This document shows positions 36,760 through 45,326 of a stretch of 64,000 nucleotides of DNA, one piece after another; the first letter of the stretch is position 1, and every line of letters starts with the position of its first letter. The notes under the pieces are model-generated. The model was not told the origin of the DNA. It saw only the letters and a list, made by a program, of their open reading frames with translations, and did no database searches. The translations under genes were made by a program, and so were the position numbers. The stretch is from Catellatospora sp. TT07R-123 (GTDB lineage: Bacteria > Actinomycetota > Actinomycetes > Mycobacteriales > Micromonosporaceae). The DNA is taken from assembly GCF_018327705.1 (NCBI RefSeq), contig NZ_BNEM01000001.1:4402001-4466000 (forward strand), read 5' to 3'.

Positions 36760-37554
36760 GTGCGTACGCTCACGCCGTTCGACCTGGCCGACGCCCTGAG
36801 GCCGCTGACCGTCACACTGCGCTCCATTCGCAGCCGTCTCGGTGAGGAAGCGGTGCACGGCCTGCCCGAACCGCTCGTCGTCGGCGGGATGCCTGGCTGG
36901 ACGCCCGCGACCGCGCTCACGGGCGGTGCGGGCATGCCCGCGCTGTTCGCCACCGCGCACCGCCGCTGGGGCGCCGCACCGCACGCCGCTGCCACTCTTT
37001 CGTGGAAGTCCTACTGCTACTGGGTCGCCATGCCCGCCGTCCTCAGTTGGGCGGTGGCCCGGCGCGTGCCGCTGGTCTCCGCCGACAACATGCTCGTCCG
37101 CTTCAGCGGAGCGCCGGGCGAGGCGCTGGTGCAGGTCGGCCTGCGCGACGTGCAGCTCGCGGTGCTGCCCGACGACCCGCTGGCCCAGTCGCCCCACCCG
37201 GGCGTGACCGTCGTCGGCGACGAGGCGCTGCTGCTCAAGACCCTGCGCACCGGCCTGCTCGACCAGCACCTGGACCCGCTGACCGAGCGCATCCGCGAGC
37301 ACGTCAAGGTCGGCCGCCGCACCCTGCTCGGCTCGATCGCCTCCGGCATCGCGTATGCGCTGGTCCGGGGCGGTCCGGACGTGCCCGGCAACGTCACCGA
37401 CTCCGCGCACACCGTGCTCGGCGCGCTCGACCTGGCGGATCTGGTCGACCTCGTCCCCGGCCATGCCGGGGAGACCGATGTGCAGCGCCGCACCTGCTGC
37501 CTGGCCTTCACGCTGCCGCAGCCCAAGGTCTGCTCCGGCTGCTGCCTGCGCTGA
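36760..37554 (+). CDS. FhuF-like ferric-siderophore reductase, (2Fe-2S) protein
   Basis: 264 aa from GTG 36760 behind GAGGAA; an upstream in-frame start at 36733 would add MQEGAGEER. The C-terminus has the FhuF cluster motif: CC, then ten residues, then CSGCC (RRTCCLAFTLP and KVCSGCC), ligating a 2Fe-2S centre. The body resembles the FhuF/siderophore-reductase fold (SWKSYCYWVAMPAVLSWAV, VRFSG). It releases iron from imported ferric siderophores in the cytoplasm. The iron box upstream supports the call. No siderophore transporter is next to it. Confidence 0.85.
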   Translation: MRTLTPFDLADALRPLTVTLRSIRSRLGEEAVHGLPEPLVVGGMPGWTPATALTGGAGMPALFATAHRRWGAAPHAAATLSWKSYCYWVAMPAVLSWAVARRVPLVSADNMLVRFSGAPGEALVQVGLRDVQLAVLPDDPLAQSPHPGVTVVGDEALLLKTLRTGLLDQHLDPLTERIREHVKVGRRTLLGSIASGIAYALVRGGPDVPGNVTDSAHTVLGALDLADLVDLVPGHAGETDVQRRTCCLAFTLPQPKVCSGCCLR

Positions 37555-37750
37555 CCGGCCGCTCGCAGTTCATCTGCGGGACGCGGACCGTACGGTCTCG
37601 CATATCCGACCCGATCAGTGGACAGCCTCGACCGTACGACCGGCCCATCCGTTCACGGACCGTGCTTAAACTCGCGTTCTGTGCCGCCCGGGGCCGGAAC
37701 CTACCGGCGTCTCACGAGGGACCTGGCGGCCGCCTCCCCTAGGAGACACG

Positions 37751-39673
37751 TTGTCCTCAAACCGGTCACGGCGGTATCTCGCGTTCGGCGCGGCCGTCGC
37801 TACCAGCGCACTGGCCGCCTTCGGCGGCGCGCCGGCAGCCCAAGCCAGCCACAGCGGCAACGGCAACGGCGTCCTCACCACCGCCAACGGCGGAATCTTC
37901 GTCAACGGCACCCTGTTGGCCTCCGGCGCCACCACGAACGAGATCTCGTGGACCGCCGACGGCAGCCGGGCGCTCTACGTCAGGAACGGGCAGGTCGTCA
38001 CCTCCCGCTGGGACGCCACCGACGCCGGCAATCCGCAGGTGATCGTCGGAGCCCCGGCGGCGGGCGCCGAACGTGCCCATCCCAGCTGGCTGGGCCTCGA
38101 CAGCAACGGCGTCGTCTGGGCCGAGCGTGCCTCGGCCACCGACCCGTGGCAGCTGTGGACGGCCGGCGGCAACCCGTACTGCTGCATGGCGGCGCCCGAC
38201 ACGATCAGCCTGCAGTCCTCGACTGCCGGGCCGCTCACGGCGGGCGACGGCTACGACTACACCTACCCCGACGGCGGCGACGGCAGCGTGCTGGTGTTCC
38301 AGCGCCAGTCGCGGCTGGCGGGCAGCACCCCCGAGGTGTGGGTGTACAACCCCAAGGCCAACCCGACCATGCGCAAGGTCGTCGGCAACGCGAGCCACCC
38401 GGCTCTGTCGCCCGACGGCACCAAGGTCGCCTTCGTCCGCCCCGCGGGCACGGGCAGCAACCAGCAGGTCTTCACCTCGGATCTGTCCGGCGGCAACGTC
38501 GTGCAGGTCACCGACACCCCCGCCGCCGCGGCGGGTCCGGACAACCACGACTTCCCGAGCTGGTCGCCGAACGGTCAGACCCTGGCCTTCCGCAATCAGT
38601 CCGGCGGCGTGGAGACGGCCGCGGCCAACGGCAGCGCGCAGCTCACCCACACCGCGCTGCCCGGCATCACCGGGACGCCGTTCTACCGGTCGCAGACCCG
38701 GGAGTCGGTGACCCGCATCTCGGGCAGCTCGCGGTACGCCACGGCGGCGGCGGTCTCCGCCTACCGCTGGGCGACCACCACCAACCCGGCCGACCCGCGG
38801 CCCACGGCCGACGCGGTCGTGCTGTCGCGGTCGGACACGTTCGCCGACGCGCTCGGCGGCGGTGCCCTGGCCGGGGCCAAGCAGGGCCCGCTGCTGATGA
38901 CCTCGCCGACCGTCCTCGACGGAACCACCGCGGCCGAGATCGACCGCGTGCTCGACCCGGGCGGCCGGATCTACCTGCTCGGCGGCACCGGCGCGATCTC
39001 CCTGGCGATCGAGACCGGCCTGCTCGCCAAGGGGTACGAGGTCGAGCGGCTCCAGGGTGCGAACCGGTTCGACACCTCGATCGCGATCGCGAACAAGATC
39101 AACCCCAACCCGGACGTGGTCATCACCGCGACCGGCGCCAACTTCCCCGACGCCCTGGCGGCGGGGGCGGCGGCCGGGGCGTACAACACCCCGGGTGGCC
39201 CGAAGTCCGCGGTGGTACTGCTCACCAGCGACAACGTGCTGCCCGCGGCCACCAAGACCTACCTGGACGCCTGGACTGTGGCCACGGGGCAGAAGCCGTA
39301 CGCGGTGGGCGTCCAGGCGGCCAACGCCCTGGCGCCCTACGCTCCGATCGCGATGGCCGGCGCAGACCGGTACCAGACGGCGGCGCTGGTGGCGTACAGG
39401 TTCTTCCCGAACATGAAGGTGGCCAGCCTCGCCACCGGCGCCAACTGGCCCGACGCCCTCGCGGGCGGCGCGCTGATGGGCGTCCTCGGCGGGCCGCTGC
39501 TGCTCACCCCGGGCACCGGCGACGTGAACAAGTACTCCGCCTACCTGCTGAACATCTCCAGCGGGTCGGTCTCGGAGGTGCTCATCTTCGGCGGCGCCGG
39601 TTCGGTCGCCACGACGAACGACGACCAGCTCGGCAAGCTGATCAGCGGGCCTGGCCTGTACGACAAGCACTGA
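37751..39673 (+). CDS. secreted cell wall-binding repeat 2 protein, paralog of 25893-27938
   Basis: 640 aa from a TTG behind AGGAGACACG, the same rare start codon as its paralog. Signal peptide to about 33 (ending AAQASHS). Propeller-like N-terminal part to about 305 (SWTADGSRALYV, HPALSPDGTKVAF, PSWSPNGQTLAF). Three wall-binding type 2 repeats start at about 315: SSRYATAAAV, DTFADALGGGALA, IYLLGGTGAIS, NRFDTSIAIANKI, VITATGANFPDAL, DRYQTAALVAYRF. A single Cys pair CC near 135 is unlike the paralog. Probably displayed on wall polymers. It is not part of an operon; terminator at 39712-39743. Confidence 0.88.
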   Translation: MSSNRSRRYLAFGAAVATSALAAFGGAPAAQASHSGNGNGVLTTANGGIFVNGTLLASGATTNEISWTADGSRALYVRNGQVVTSRWDATDAGNPQVIVGAPAAGAERAHPSWLGLDSNGVVWAERASATDPWQLWTAGGNPYCCMAAPDTISLQSSTAGPLTAGDGYDYTYPDGGDGSVLVFQRQSRLAGSTPEVWVYNPKANPTMRKVVGNASHPALSPDGTKVAFVRPAGTGSNQQVFTSDLSGGNVVQVTDTPAAAAGPDNHDFPSWSPNGQTLAFRNQSGGVETAAANGSAQLTHTALPGITGTPFYRSQTRESVTRISGSSRYATAAAVSAYRWATTTNPADPRPTADAVVLSRSDTFADALGGGALAGAKQGPLLMTSPTVLDGTTAAEIDRVLDPGGRIYLLGGTGAISLAIETGLLAKGYEVERLQGANRFDTSIAIANKINPNPDVVITATGANFPDALAAGAAAGAYNTPGGPKSAVVLLTSDNVLPAATKTYLDAWTVATGQKPYAVGVQAANALAPYAPIAMAGADRYQTAALVAYRFFPNMKVASLATGANWPDALAGGALMGVLGGPLLLTPGTGDVNKYSAYLLNISSGSVSEVLIFGGAGSVATTNDDQLGKLISGPGLYDKH

Positions 39674-39711
39674 CGCGCCACCTGGCACGACGCACCATCC
39701 GGCACGACCAC

Positions 39712-39743
39712 GAAGGCCCCGCCCGGGAACGGGCGGGGCCTTC
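39712..39743 (+). terminator. terminator after the wall-binding protein gene
   Basis: GAAGGCCCCGCCC and its complement, 13 bp, 6-base loop, followed by GTCCTGTTTC. Confidence 0.85.
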
Positions 39744-39755
39744 GTCCTGTTTCGG

Positions 39756-39844
39756 CGGAGGGTGTGGGATTCGAACCCACGAAGAACATCGCTGCCCTTA
39801 GCGGTTTTCAAGACCGCCGCCATCGGCCACTAGGCGAACCCTCC
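39756..39844 (-). tRNA. tRNA-Ser(TGA)
   Basis: 89 nt. Acceptor GGAGGGT pairs with ACCCTCC, discriminator G. Anticodon loop CTTGAAA gives TGA. Long variable arm. It is the fourth serine isoacceptor in this window. Confidence 0.94.
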
Positions 39845-39921
39845 TGGCAGATCGCCAGGAGCCAGTCTGCCAGAGCGCACCCCCCTGCGTACACGCAGAT
39901 ACCCGCCGGGTGTCGCGTCCG

Positions 39922-39982
39922 GCAGTTTCGGGGAAACTGCGGGTATCCGGTCCAAGATTCCAGCACTTTCCCCGAAACTGCA
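39922..39982 (+). repeat. dispersed double-hairpin element, copy 3
   Basis: GCAGTTTCGGGGAAACTGC, spacer ending AAGATTCCA, GCACTTTCCCCGAAACTGCA. 61 bp, between tRNA-Ser(TGA) and the oxidoreductase gene. Confidence 0.9.
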
Positions 39983-40068
39983 CCAACCGCCGCGTGCGGC
40001 GCGCGGCGCGGGGGCGGATGTGGCGGGGTTGGTGGGGGTGGGGGCGCCTGGGGCGGGAAGATGGGTGG

Positions 40069-41007
40069 GTGCGTGCGATGACGAACCCGGCCAAGGGCGA
40101 GCTCGTGTGGGGCGAGGTGGCGGACCCGGTGCCGGGTGACGGCGAGGTGCTGGTGCGGGTGGCCGCCACGGCGGTCAACCGGGCCGATCTGCTCCAGGTC
40201 GGCGGCTACTACCCGCCGCCGCAGGGCGCGCCCGCGTGGCCCGGCCTGGAGTGCTCGGGCACCGTCATGCGCGGCGCCGGGGAGTGGCAGCCGGGCGACG
40301 AGGTGTGCGCGCTGCTCAGCGGCGGCGGATACGCGGAGCTGGCGGCCGTGCCCGGGGCGCAGCTGCTGCCCGTGCCGTCCGGGGTGGACGTGGTGACGGC
40401 GGCCGGGTTGCCGGAGGTGGCCTGCACGGTGTGGTCGAACCTGACCCAGGTCGCGGGCCTGCGGTCGGGCGAGACGGTCCTGATCCACGGCGGCGGCAGC
40501 GGGGTGGGCACGTTCGCGGTCCAGTACGCGAAGGCGCTGGGCGCCCGCGTGGTGGCCACGGCCCGCGCGGTCAAGCACGACCGGCTGCGGGAGCTGGGCG
40601 CCGACGAGTGCATCGACTACACGGTCGACGACTTCACCGGCGTGAACGCGGACGTGGTGCTCGACATCATGGGCGCGTCATACCTGGGGCGCAACGTGCA
40701 GGCGCTGGCCCGGGGCGGGCGGCTGGTGGTGATCGGGTTGCAGGGCGGCACCCGGGCGGAGCTGGACCTGGGGGCGCTGCTGGCCAAGCGGGGCACGGTG
40801 GCGGCGACGGCGCTGCGGTCGCGCCCGGCGGCGGAGAAGGCCGAGATCGTCGCGGGCGTACGCCGGGACATGTGGCCGCTGGTGGAGTCCGGTGCGATCC
40901 GGCCGGTGATCGACCGGGTGGTGCCGCTCACGGAGGCCGCCACGGCGCACCGGCTCGTGGCGGCCAACGATCACGTCGGCAAGGTGCTGCTGAAGGTCGG
41001 CCCCTGA
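40069..41007 (+). CDS. NAD(P)H-quinone oxidoreductase, PIG3/QOR family
   Basis: 312 aa from a GTG; the protein then begins RAMTNPAKGELVWGEV, the family's start. Medium-chain dehydrogenase fold: GroES-like N-terminal half with VNRADLLQVGGYYPPP and WPGLECSGTV, and a Rossmann half with HGGGSGVGTFAVQ at about 141-153. No zinc ligands, as usual for this group. It reduces quinones or similar carbonyls with NADPH. Convergent with the GT2 gene, stops 3 bases apart. Confidence 0.92.
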   Translation: MRAMTNPAKGELVWGEVADPVPGDGEVLVRVAATAVNRADLLQVGGYYPPPQGAPAWPGLECSGTVMRGAGEWQPGDEVCALLSGGGYAELAAVPGAQLLPVPSGVDVVTAAGLPEVACTVWSNLTQVAGLRSGETVLIHGGGSGVGTFAVQYAKALGARVVATARAVKHDRLRELGADECIDYTVDDFTGVNADVVLDIMGASYLGRNVQALARGGRLVVIGLQGGTRAELDLGALLAKRGTVAATALRSRPAAEKAEIVAGVRRDMWPLVESGAIRPVIDRVVPLTEAATAHRLVAANDHVGKVLLKVGP

Positions 41008-41010
41008 GGG

Positions 41011-41709
41011 TCAGCGCTGCTTCGGGATCGGGCGGACGCGCTCGCGCATGAGGATGAGCAGCGCCTCGATGCCGTCCATCGCGGTGATCTTCTTGCCCTC
41101 TTCGCGGGTGCGCGCGTTGTAGCTGATCGGCACCTCGTACGGGCGGATCTTGCGGCGCAGCAGCTTCCCGGTGGCCTCAGCCTCCATGCCGAAGCCCTTG
41201 GACTTGATGTTCAGCGACCGGTACAGCTCCAGCGGCATCAGCTTGAAGCAGGTCTCCAGGTCGCCGATGTACGAGTTGAACAGGATGTTGGCGAACAGGG
41301 TCACGCCCTTGTTGCCCATCACGTACCAGAACGAGAAGGCCGCGTGGCCGCCGAAGGTGCGATTGCCGTAGACGACCTTGCTGCGGCCCTCCAGCACCGG
41401 GCCGAGCAGCTTCGGGATGTCCTTGGGGTCGTATTCGAGGTCGGCGTCCAGGATGACCATGTAGTCACCGGTGGCGGAGTCGACCGCGGTGCGGATCGCC
41501 GCACCCTTGCCCGCGTTCTTGGCGTGGTGGATCGCCCGCAACCGGGAGTCGTCCCAGTTGTTGAGGATCTCGGCCGTGGCGTCCTTGCTGCCGTCGTTGA
41601 CCACGACCAGCTCGGTCTCACAGGGGTAGTCGACCGCCAGCGCCTGCTTGAGCGCCTCGCCAAGCCGGGCCTCTTCGTTGTAGACCGGCATGAGAATGGA
41701 TAGCTTCAC
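41011..41709 (-). CDS. family 2 glycosyltransferase (dolichyl/polyprenyl-phosphate sugar transferase-like)
   Basis: 232 aa from GTG 41709 behind GGAGAG; the longer frame lacks support. GT-A fold: MPVYNEE at 6-12, VVNDGSKD near 38, DADLEYDP near 89-96 (metal-binding DAD), then YGNRTFGG and a C-terminal KGFGMEAEATGKLLRRK block. There is no membrane anchor, so it fits the DPM1/Ppm1-like soluble class that charges a polyprenyl phosphate with a sugar. The donor is not readable from sequence. No partner flippase is adjacent. Confidence 0.88.
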   Translation of the reverse strand: MKLSILMPVYNEEARLGEALKQALAVDYPCETELVVVNDGSKDATAEILNNWDDSRLRAIHHAKNAGKGAAIRTAVDSATGDYMVILDADLEYDPKDIPKLLGPVLEGRSKVVYGNRTFGGHAAFSFWYVMGNKGVTLFANILFNSYIGDLETCFKLMPLELYRSLNIKSKGFGMEAEATGKLLRRKIRPYEVPISYNARTREEGKKITAMDGIEALLILMRERVRPIPKQR

Positions 41710-41828
41710 GAGGCTCTCCGCTGCGTACTGTGGCTGGAACGCGCCGAGTCTAGCCCTTCGGCTGCTCCCGCGCACATCGGGCGAGGTCAGCGCCGTTCGA
41801 TGTGCGCGCTCAGGAAACCGGGTGTGAG

Positions 41829-41858
41829 ACAGGGCACCTCCGGTGGAAGGCGCCCTGT
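41829..41858 (-). terminator. terminator of the two-component/lipoprotein operon
   Basis: ACAGGGC/GCCCTGT with an imperfect CACCTCC/GGAAGGC extension, just downstream of the lipoprotein stop on the minus strand. Confidence 0.6.
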
Positions 41859-41862
41859 GCCG

Positions 41863-42417
41863 TCACTTCGCGACCGGGATCACGATCAGGCGGGCCGTCG
41901 ACGTGTCGCCGTTCTTCGCACCGGCGACCGCGACCTGGGCACCGACCTTCACCTCGCTCGGCTGGACCGTGGCGCGCTTTTCGACCACCCGCAGCTTCTC
42001 CCCGAAGGTCCAGGTGACCGTGAATCCGTCGGCCGACTTCACGGTGACGGTGCTGCCGTCGACCGCGGTCACCTCGCCCCGCTGGACGAGCACCGTCACG
42101 GTCCCCTGCTTGGTCTGCACGACGGCTTCGCCGTGCAGGGTGCCGCGGCGCAGCAGCACCCGCAGCGCCTTGCGGTGCTTCCAGTTGCGCAGGCGCCGGT
42201 CGGTGCCGTCACCGGCCTTGTCCGGGCCCGGGGAGGCCTTGTCGGCGAACTCCGGCTCGGCGGCGACCAGATCGGCCGGGTCCACGCCCAGCGCGGCCAG
42301 CGACTCCGCCTCGACCGAGGCGACCAGGTCGGTGGCGGTCGCGGGCAGCGCCGCGGGTCCGCAGGCGGTCAGCCCGAGCAGCAGGCCCAGGGCGACGGCG
42401 AGGCTGAGTCTCTTCAT
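41863..42417 (-). CDS. DUF5666-like lipoprotein
   Basis: 184 aa. Lipobox LGLTAC with Cys at about 19. A charged helical part (RRLRNWKHRKALRVLLRRG) leads to a beta-barrel domain with GEVTAVDGSTVTVKSADGF and VKVGAQVAVAG, the DUF5666/OB-like pattern. Third gene of an operon with a response regulator and a histidine kinase; it is probably a target or accessory sensor of that system, acting outside the membrane. Binding partner unknown. Confidence 0.8.
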   Translation of the reverse strand: MKRLSLAVALGLLLGLTACGPAALPATATDLVASVEAESLAALGVDPADLVAAEPEFADKASPGPDKAGDGTDRRLRNWKHRKALRVLLRRGTLHGEAVVQTKQGTVTVLVQRGEVTAVDGSTVTVKSADGFTVTWTFGEKLRVVEKRATVQPSEVKVGAQVAVAGAKNGDTSTARLIVIPVAK

Positions 42418-42452
42418 GGCGTACAGCCTGCACCGCCTGCGGCAACCGCCGG

Positions 42453-43868
42453 TCAGCCCGACGTACGGGGAAGGTAAACCGTGAACCGGGCTCCGCCCTC
42501 GGCGGCGTGCCCGGCCTCGATGGTGCCGCCCAGACGCCGGGCCAGCCCCGCCACCAGCGCCAGGCCCAGGCCGGTGCCGGTCTGCCGTACCCCCTGGTAG
42601 CGCTGGAACAGCGCACCGCGCTGGAACGCGACCGCCAGGTCGTCGTCGCTGAGGCCCGGACCGCCGTCGCGGACCTCGACCACGGCGCGGCCGGACTGCT
42701 CGCGCACCCCGAGCACGATCGGGCGGCCCTGCGGCACCACCCGCAGCGCGTTCTCGACCAGGCCGTCGATGATCTGCCGCAGCCGCACCGGGTCGGTGTA
42801 CGACCACACCTCGTGCGGCGGCACGTCGGCGTGCAGCAGCACGCCCGCGGTCGCCACCCGGGGCGCGAACGCCCGCTCGGCCGAGCGCACCAGCGACACG
42901 AGCTCCACCTGGGCGGGCTCGATGGGGAAGTCCGCGGCGTCGAGGCGGGCCAGCGACAGCAGGTCGGCCACCAGCCGGTCCAGCCGTTCCGCCTCGGCGA
43001 GCATGGTCTGCCCGACGCCCGGCGCGGCGTCGGCGTCGACGACCCCGTCCGACAGCGCCTCGGCGTACCCCCGGATGGTGGTCAGCGGGGTGCGCAGCTC
43101 GTGCGAGATCGAGAGCAGGAATTCGCGCTGGCGGCCCTCGCTGGTGGCCAGCGCCTCGGCCAGCTCGTTGATCGACTGCGCCAGGCGCTCCACCTCCAGC
43201 GGCGGCTCGGCGTGCAGGCGTACGGCCCGGTCGCCGGAGCTGAGCCGCGCCGCCGCGGTGGCCGCGTTGCGGATCGGGCGGGCCAGCCGCCGGCCCAGCA
43301 GCACCCCCGCCAGCACGCCCGCGCCCAGCCCGGCCAGCAGCGGCAGCCACAGGTTGCGCAGCACCTGCCGGGCCAGCCCGGTCCCGGCGGGCCGGGCCAG
43401 CACGACGCCGTCGCCGTCGCCCAGCGGACGTCCCTCGATCACGGCCAGGCTGCCGTCGACCAGGGCCAGCCGCTCGCTCACCGGCTGGCCGGCCGCGATC
43501 TGCCGGACCACCCGGTCGGGCAGGCCGGTGCGGTCGGGCGCGCCGCCGGTGATCAGGAAGCCCGTGGTGCCGTCGTCGAGCTTGCGCAGCTGCTGCATCA
43601 GCTTCTCGTCGGAGGCCGCGGTGCGGCGGTTCTTCAGGATCAGGGCCACCACGTCGGTCTGGACGGCCAGGCCCTCCCGGGCGGCGCGCTCGGCGGCGCG
43701 GGCGGCCAGCGGCACCGCGACCAGGGCCGTCACCAGTACCGAGATCAGCGCGACGAGCAGGCCCGCGGCGACCGCGCGGGTGGTCAGGGTGGTGGCGCTG
43801 CGGACCGGTCTCGGCGGGGCGGCGAGCACCCGGATCGGCACGGTCAGGTCGGTGCGGCGGTCAGGCAT
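42453..43868 (-). CDS. sensor histidine kinase
   Basis: 471 aa. Two membrane helices (about 25-50 and 165-190) bracket an extracellular sensor of about 110 residues with no recognised fold. HAMP at about 190-240. HisKA with the phospho-acceptor in LLSISHELRTPL near 253. The ATPase domain has the N box IIDGLVENALRV, DGGPGLSDDD and TGTGLGLALVAGLARR. Its start overlaps the response regulator stop by 8 bases. The signal is unknown. Confidence 0.93.
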   Translation of the reverse strand: MPDRRTDLTVPIRVLAAPPRPVRSATTLTTRAVAAGLLVALISVLVTALVAVPLAARAAERAAREGLAVQTDVVALILKNRRTAASDEKLMQQLRKLDDGTTGFLITGGAPDRTGLPDRVVRQIAAGQPVSERLALVDGSLAVIEGRPLGDGDGVVLARPAGTGLARQVLRNLWLPLLAGLGAGVLAGVLLGRRLARPIRNAATAAARLSSGDRAVRLHAEPPLEVERLAQSINELAEALATSEGRQREFLLSISHELRTPLTTIRGYAEALSDGVVDADAAPGVGQTMLAEAERLDRLVADLLSLARLDAADFPIEPAQVELVSLVRSAERAFAPRVATAGVLLHADVPPHEVWSYTDPVRLRQIIDGLVENALRVVPQGRPIVLGVREQSGRAVVEVRDGGPGLSDDDLAVAFQRGALFQRYQGVRQTGTGLGLALVAGLARRLGGTIEAGHAAEGGARFTVYLPRTSG

Positions 43869-44553
43869 CGGCGGTGTACCCCACGCCCCGGACCGTACGC
43901 AGGATGCCCGCGGCCTCGCCCAGCTTGGCCCGCACCTGGGCGACGTGCACGTCGACGGTGCGGGTGCCGCCGTGGGCGGCGTAGCCCCACACCGTGCTGA
44001 GCAGCTCGTCGCGGGTGTAGACCCGGCCGGGGCGGCTCATCAGGTGCGCCAGCAGGTCGAACTCGGTGCTGGTCAGGTGGATCGACCGGCCGTCGGCGGT
44101 CACCTCGCGGCGGGACGGGTCGAGCCGCACCGTCCCGACGGTGCGGCTGCGGTCGGGCTCGGGGGCGGCGCCGGAGCGGCGCAGCACCGCCTTGAGCCGG
44201 GCGACCAGCTCCCGGGGGCTGAACGGCTTGGTCAGGTAGTCGTCGGCGCCCAGTTCCAGGCCGACGATGCGGTCGACCTCGTCGTCGCGGGCGGTGAGGA
44301 AGATGATCGGGACCCAGATGTCGTCGGCCCGCAGGCGGCGGCAGATCTCCGTGCCGTCCAGGCCGGGCAGCGCGATGTCGAGCACGCACGCCACCGGCCG
44401 CAGCCGCCGCGCCGCGGCGAGCCCCGCGTTGCCGTCCTGCTCGACCTGCACGCCGTAGCCGTCGCGCTGTAGGTAGAGCCGGATCAGGTCGGCGATGGGC
44501 CGCTCGTCCTCGACGACGAGGACCAGACCTTTCTCAGTCACGCCCGCCATCAT
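43861..44553 (-). CDS. OmpR/PhoB family response regulator
   Basis: 230 aa. Receiver domain with VVEDE (acidic pair about 14-17), phospho-acceptor Asp in CVLDIALPG near 58, and K in DDYLTKPF near 108. The winged-helix output domain (about 130-228) has LTSTEFDLLAHLMSRPGRVY and RTVRGVGYTAD. Starts at 44553 or 44550; a GTG nearer the domain is also possible. First gene of the operon with 42453-43868 and 41863-42417. Confidence 0.94.
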   Translation of the reverse strand: MMAGVTEKGLVLVVEDERPIADLIRLYLQRDGYGVQVEQDGNAGLAAARRLRPVACVLDIALPGLDGTEICRRLRADDIWVPIIFLTARDDEVDRIVGLELGADDYLTKPFSPRELVARLKAVLRRSGAAPEPDRSRTVGTVRLDPSRREVTADGRSIHLTSTEFDLLAHLMSRPGRVYTRDELLSTVWGYAAHGGTRTVDVHVAQVRAKLGEAAGILRTVRGVGYTADA

Positions 44554-44748
44554 GTCCGACCTGTGTACGGATCACGTAAGGCTCGGGTCAAGCTCCCTAC
44601 ACACCGGGCCGCGACCACCGACCGGCTTCCGTCCGCCGATGGTTGCCGTGAAGGAGCGTGACATCGCGCAGCGATGTAGCGACGCGCGGCTGCCATCGGC
44701 TTTCGGGACGGAAGCCCGCGCCCGCGGAGGCGGGCGCCAGCAGCACAG

Positions 44749-45243
44749 CTAGGCGCCGACTAGGTGCTCCGCGAAGGAGCGGTACGGGGTGGCGTCGGGG
44801 GAGGCGGCGCGCTGGGCGATCAGCTTGGGCTTGAAGACGTGGCTGAACAGGGCGTCCAGGTGCCACACCTGCTTGGGGTGGCCCGCGTGGATCCAGAACC
44901 GCTCGCGGATGCCGTCGACGGCCGTGGCCGCGAACTCGATGGCCGACAGGCGCGGGTCCGGGTGCCAGGTGACGTTCGCCAGGTGCCGCAGGTCGGTGTT
45001 GAGGTGCAGCCGCAGGCGCCGCAGGATCCGGCTCTCCTGGGTGATGACCAGGCGGCGGTACGTCAGCAGCAGCAGGTACTCCCGCCCGAGTGGCCGTTCG
45101 GGGCGCAGCGCGCGGGCGACCAGCACGGTGGCGTCGCCCGCCTCGATGCAGCGCCGGAAGATCGGCATGTGCCGGCTGACCGTGGCCATGGGAATGCCGG
45201 CCTCACCGGTGGCGGGGAGGAACGTACGCGAGAAGACGTCCAT
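44749..45243 (-). CDS. conserved-looking hypothetical protein (164 aa)
   Basis: No signal peptide or membrane helix. The sequence is basic and mixed alpha/beta: YLLLLTYRRLVITQESRILR then HLNTDLRHLANVTWHPDPR recalls a pleckstrin-like domain of the kind found in actinobacterial proteins that read lipid surfaces, but that is only a resemblance. The C-terminal part is helical (VWHLDALFSHVFKPKLIAQR). It stands alone, 83 bases after the rhomboid gene on the same strand, and could be the operon's last member. Confidence 0.65.
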   Translation of the reverse strand: MDVFSRTFLPATGEAGIPMATVSRHMPIFRRCIEAGDATVLVARALRPERPLGREYLLLLTYRRLVITQESRILRRLRLHLNTDLRHLANVTWHPDPRLSAIEFAATAVDGIRERFWIHAGHPKQVWHLDALFSHVFKPKLIAQRAASPDATPYRSFAEHLVGA

Positions 45244-45326
45244 GTAAGGACCAACGAGCGCGCGTGACGGACGTCACGCGAGTCACTCACGCGGGGGCCA
45301 TTGACACCCGTCGCACCCGTTGTGCG

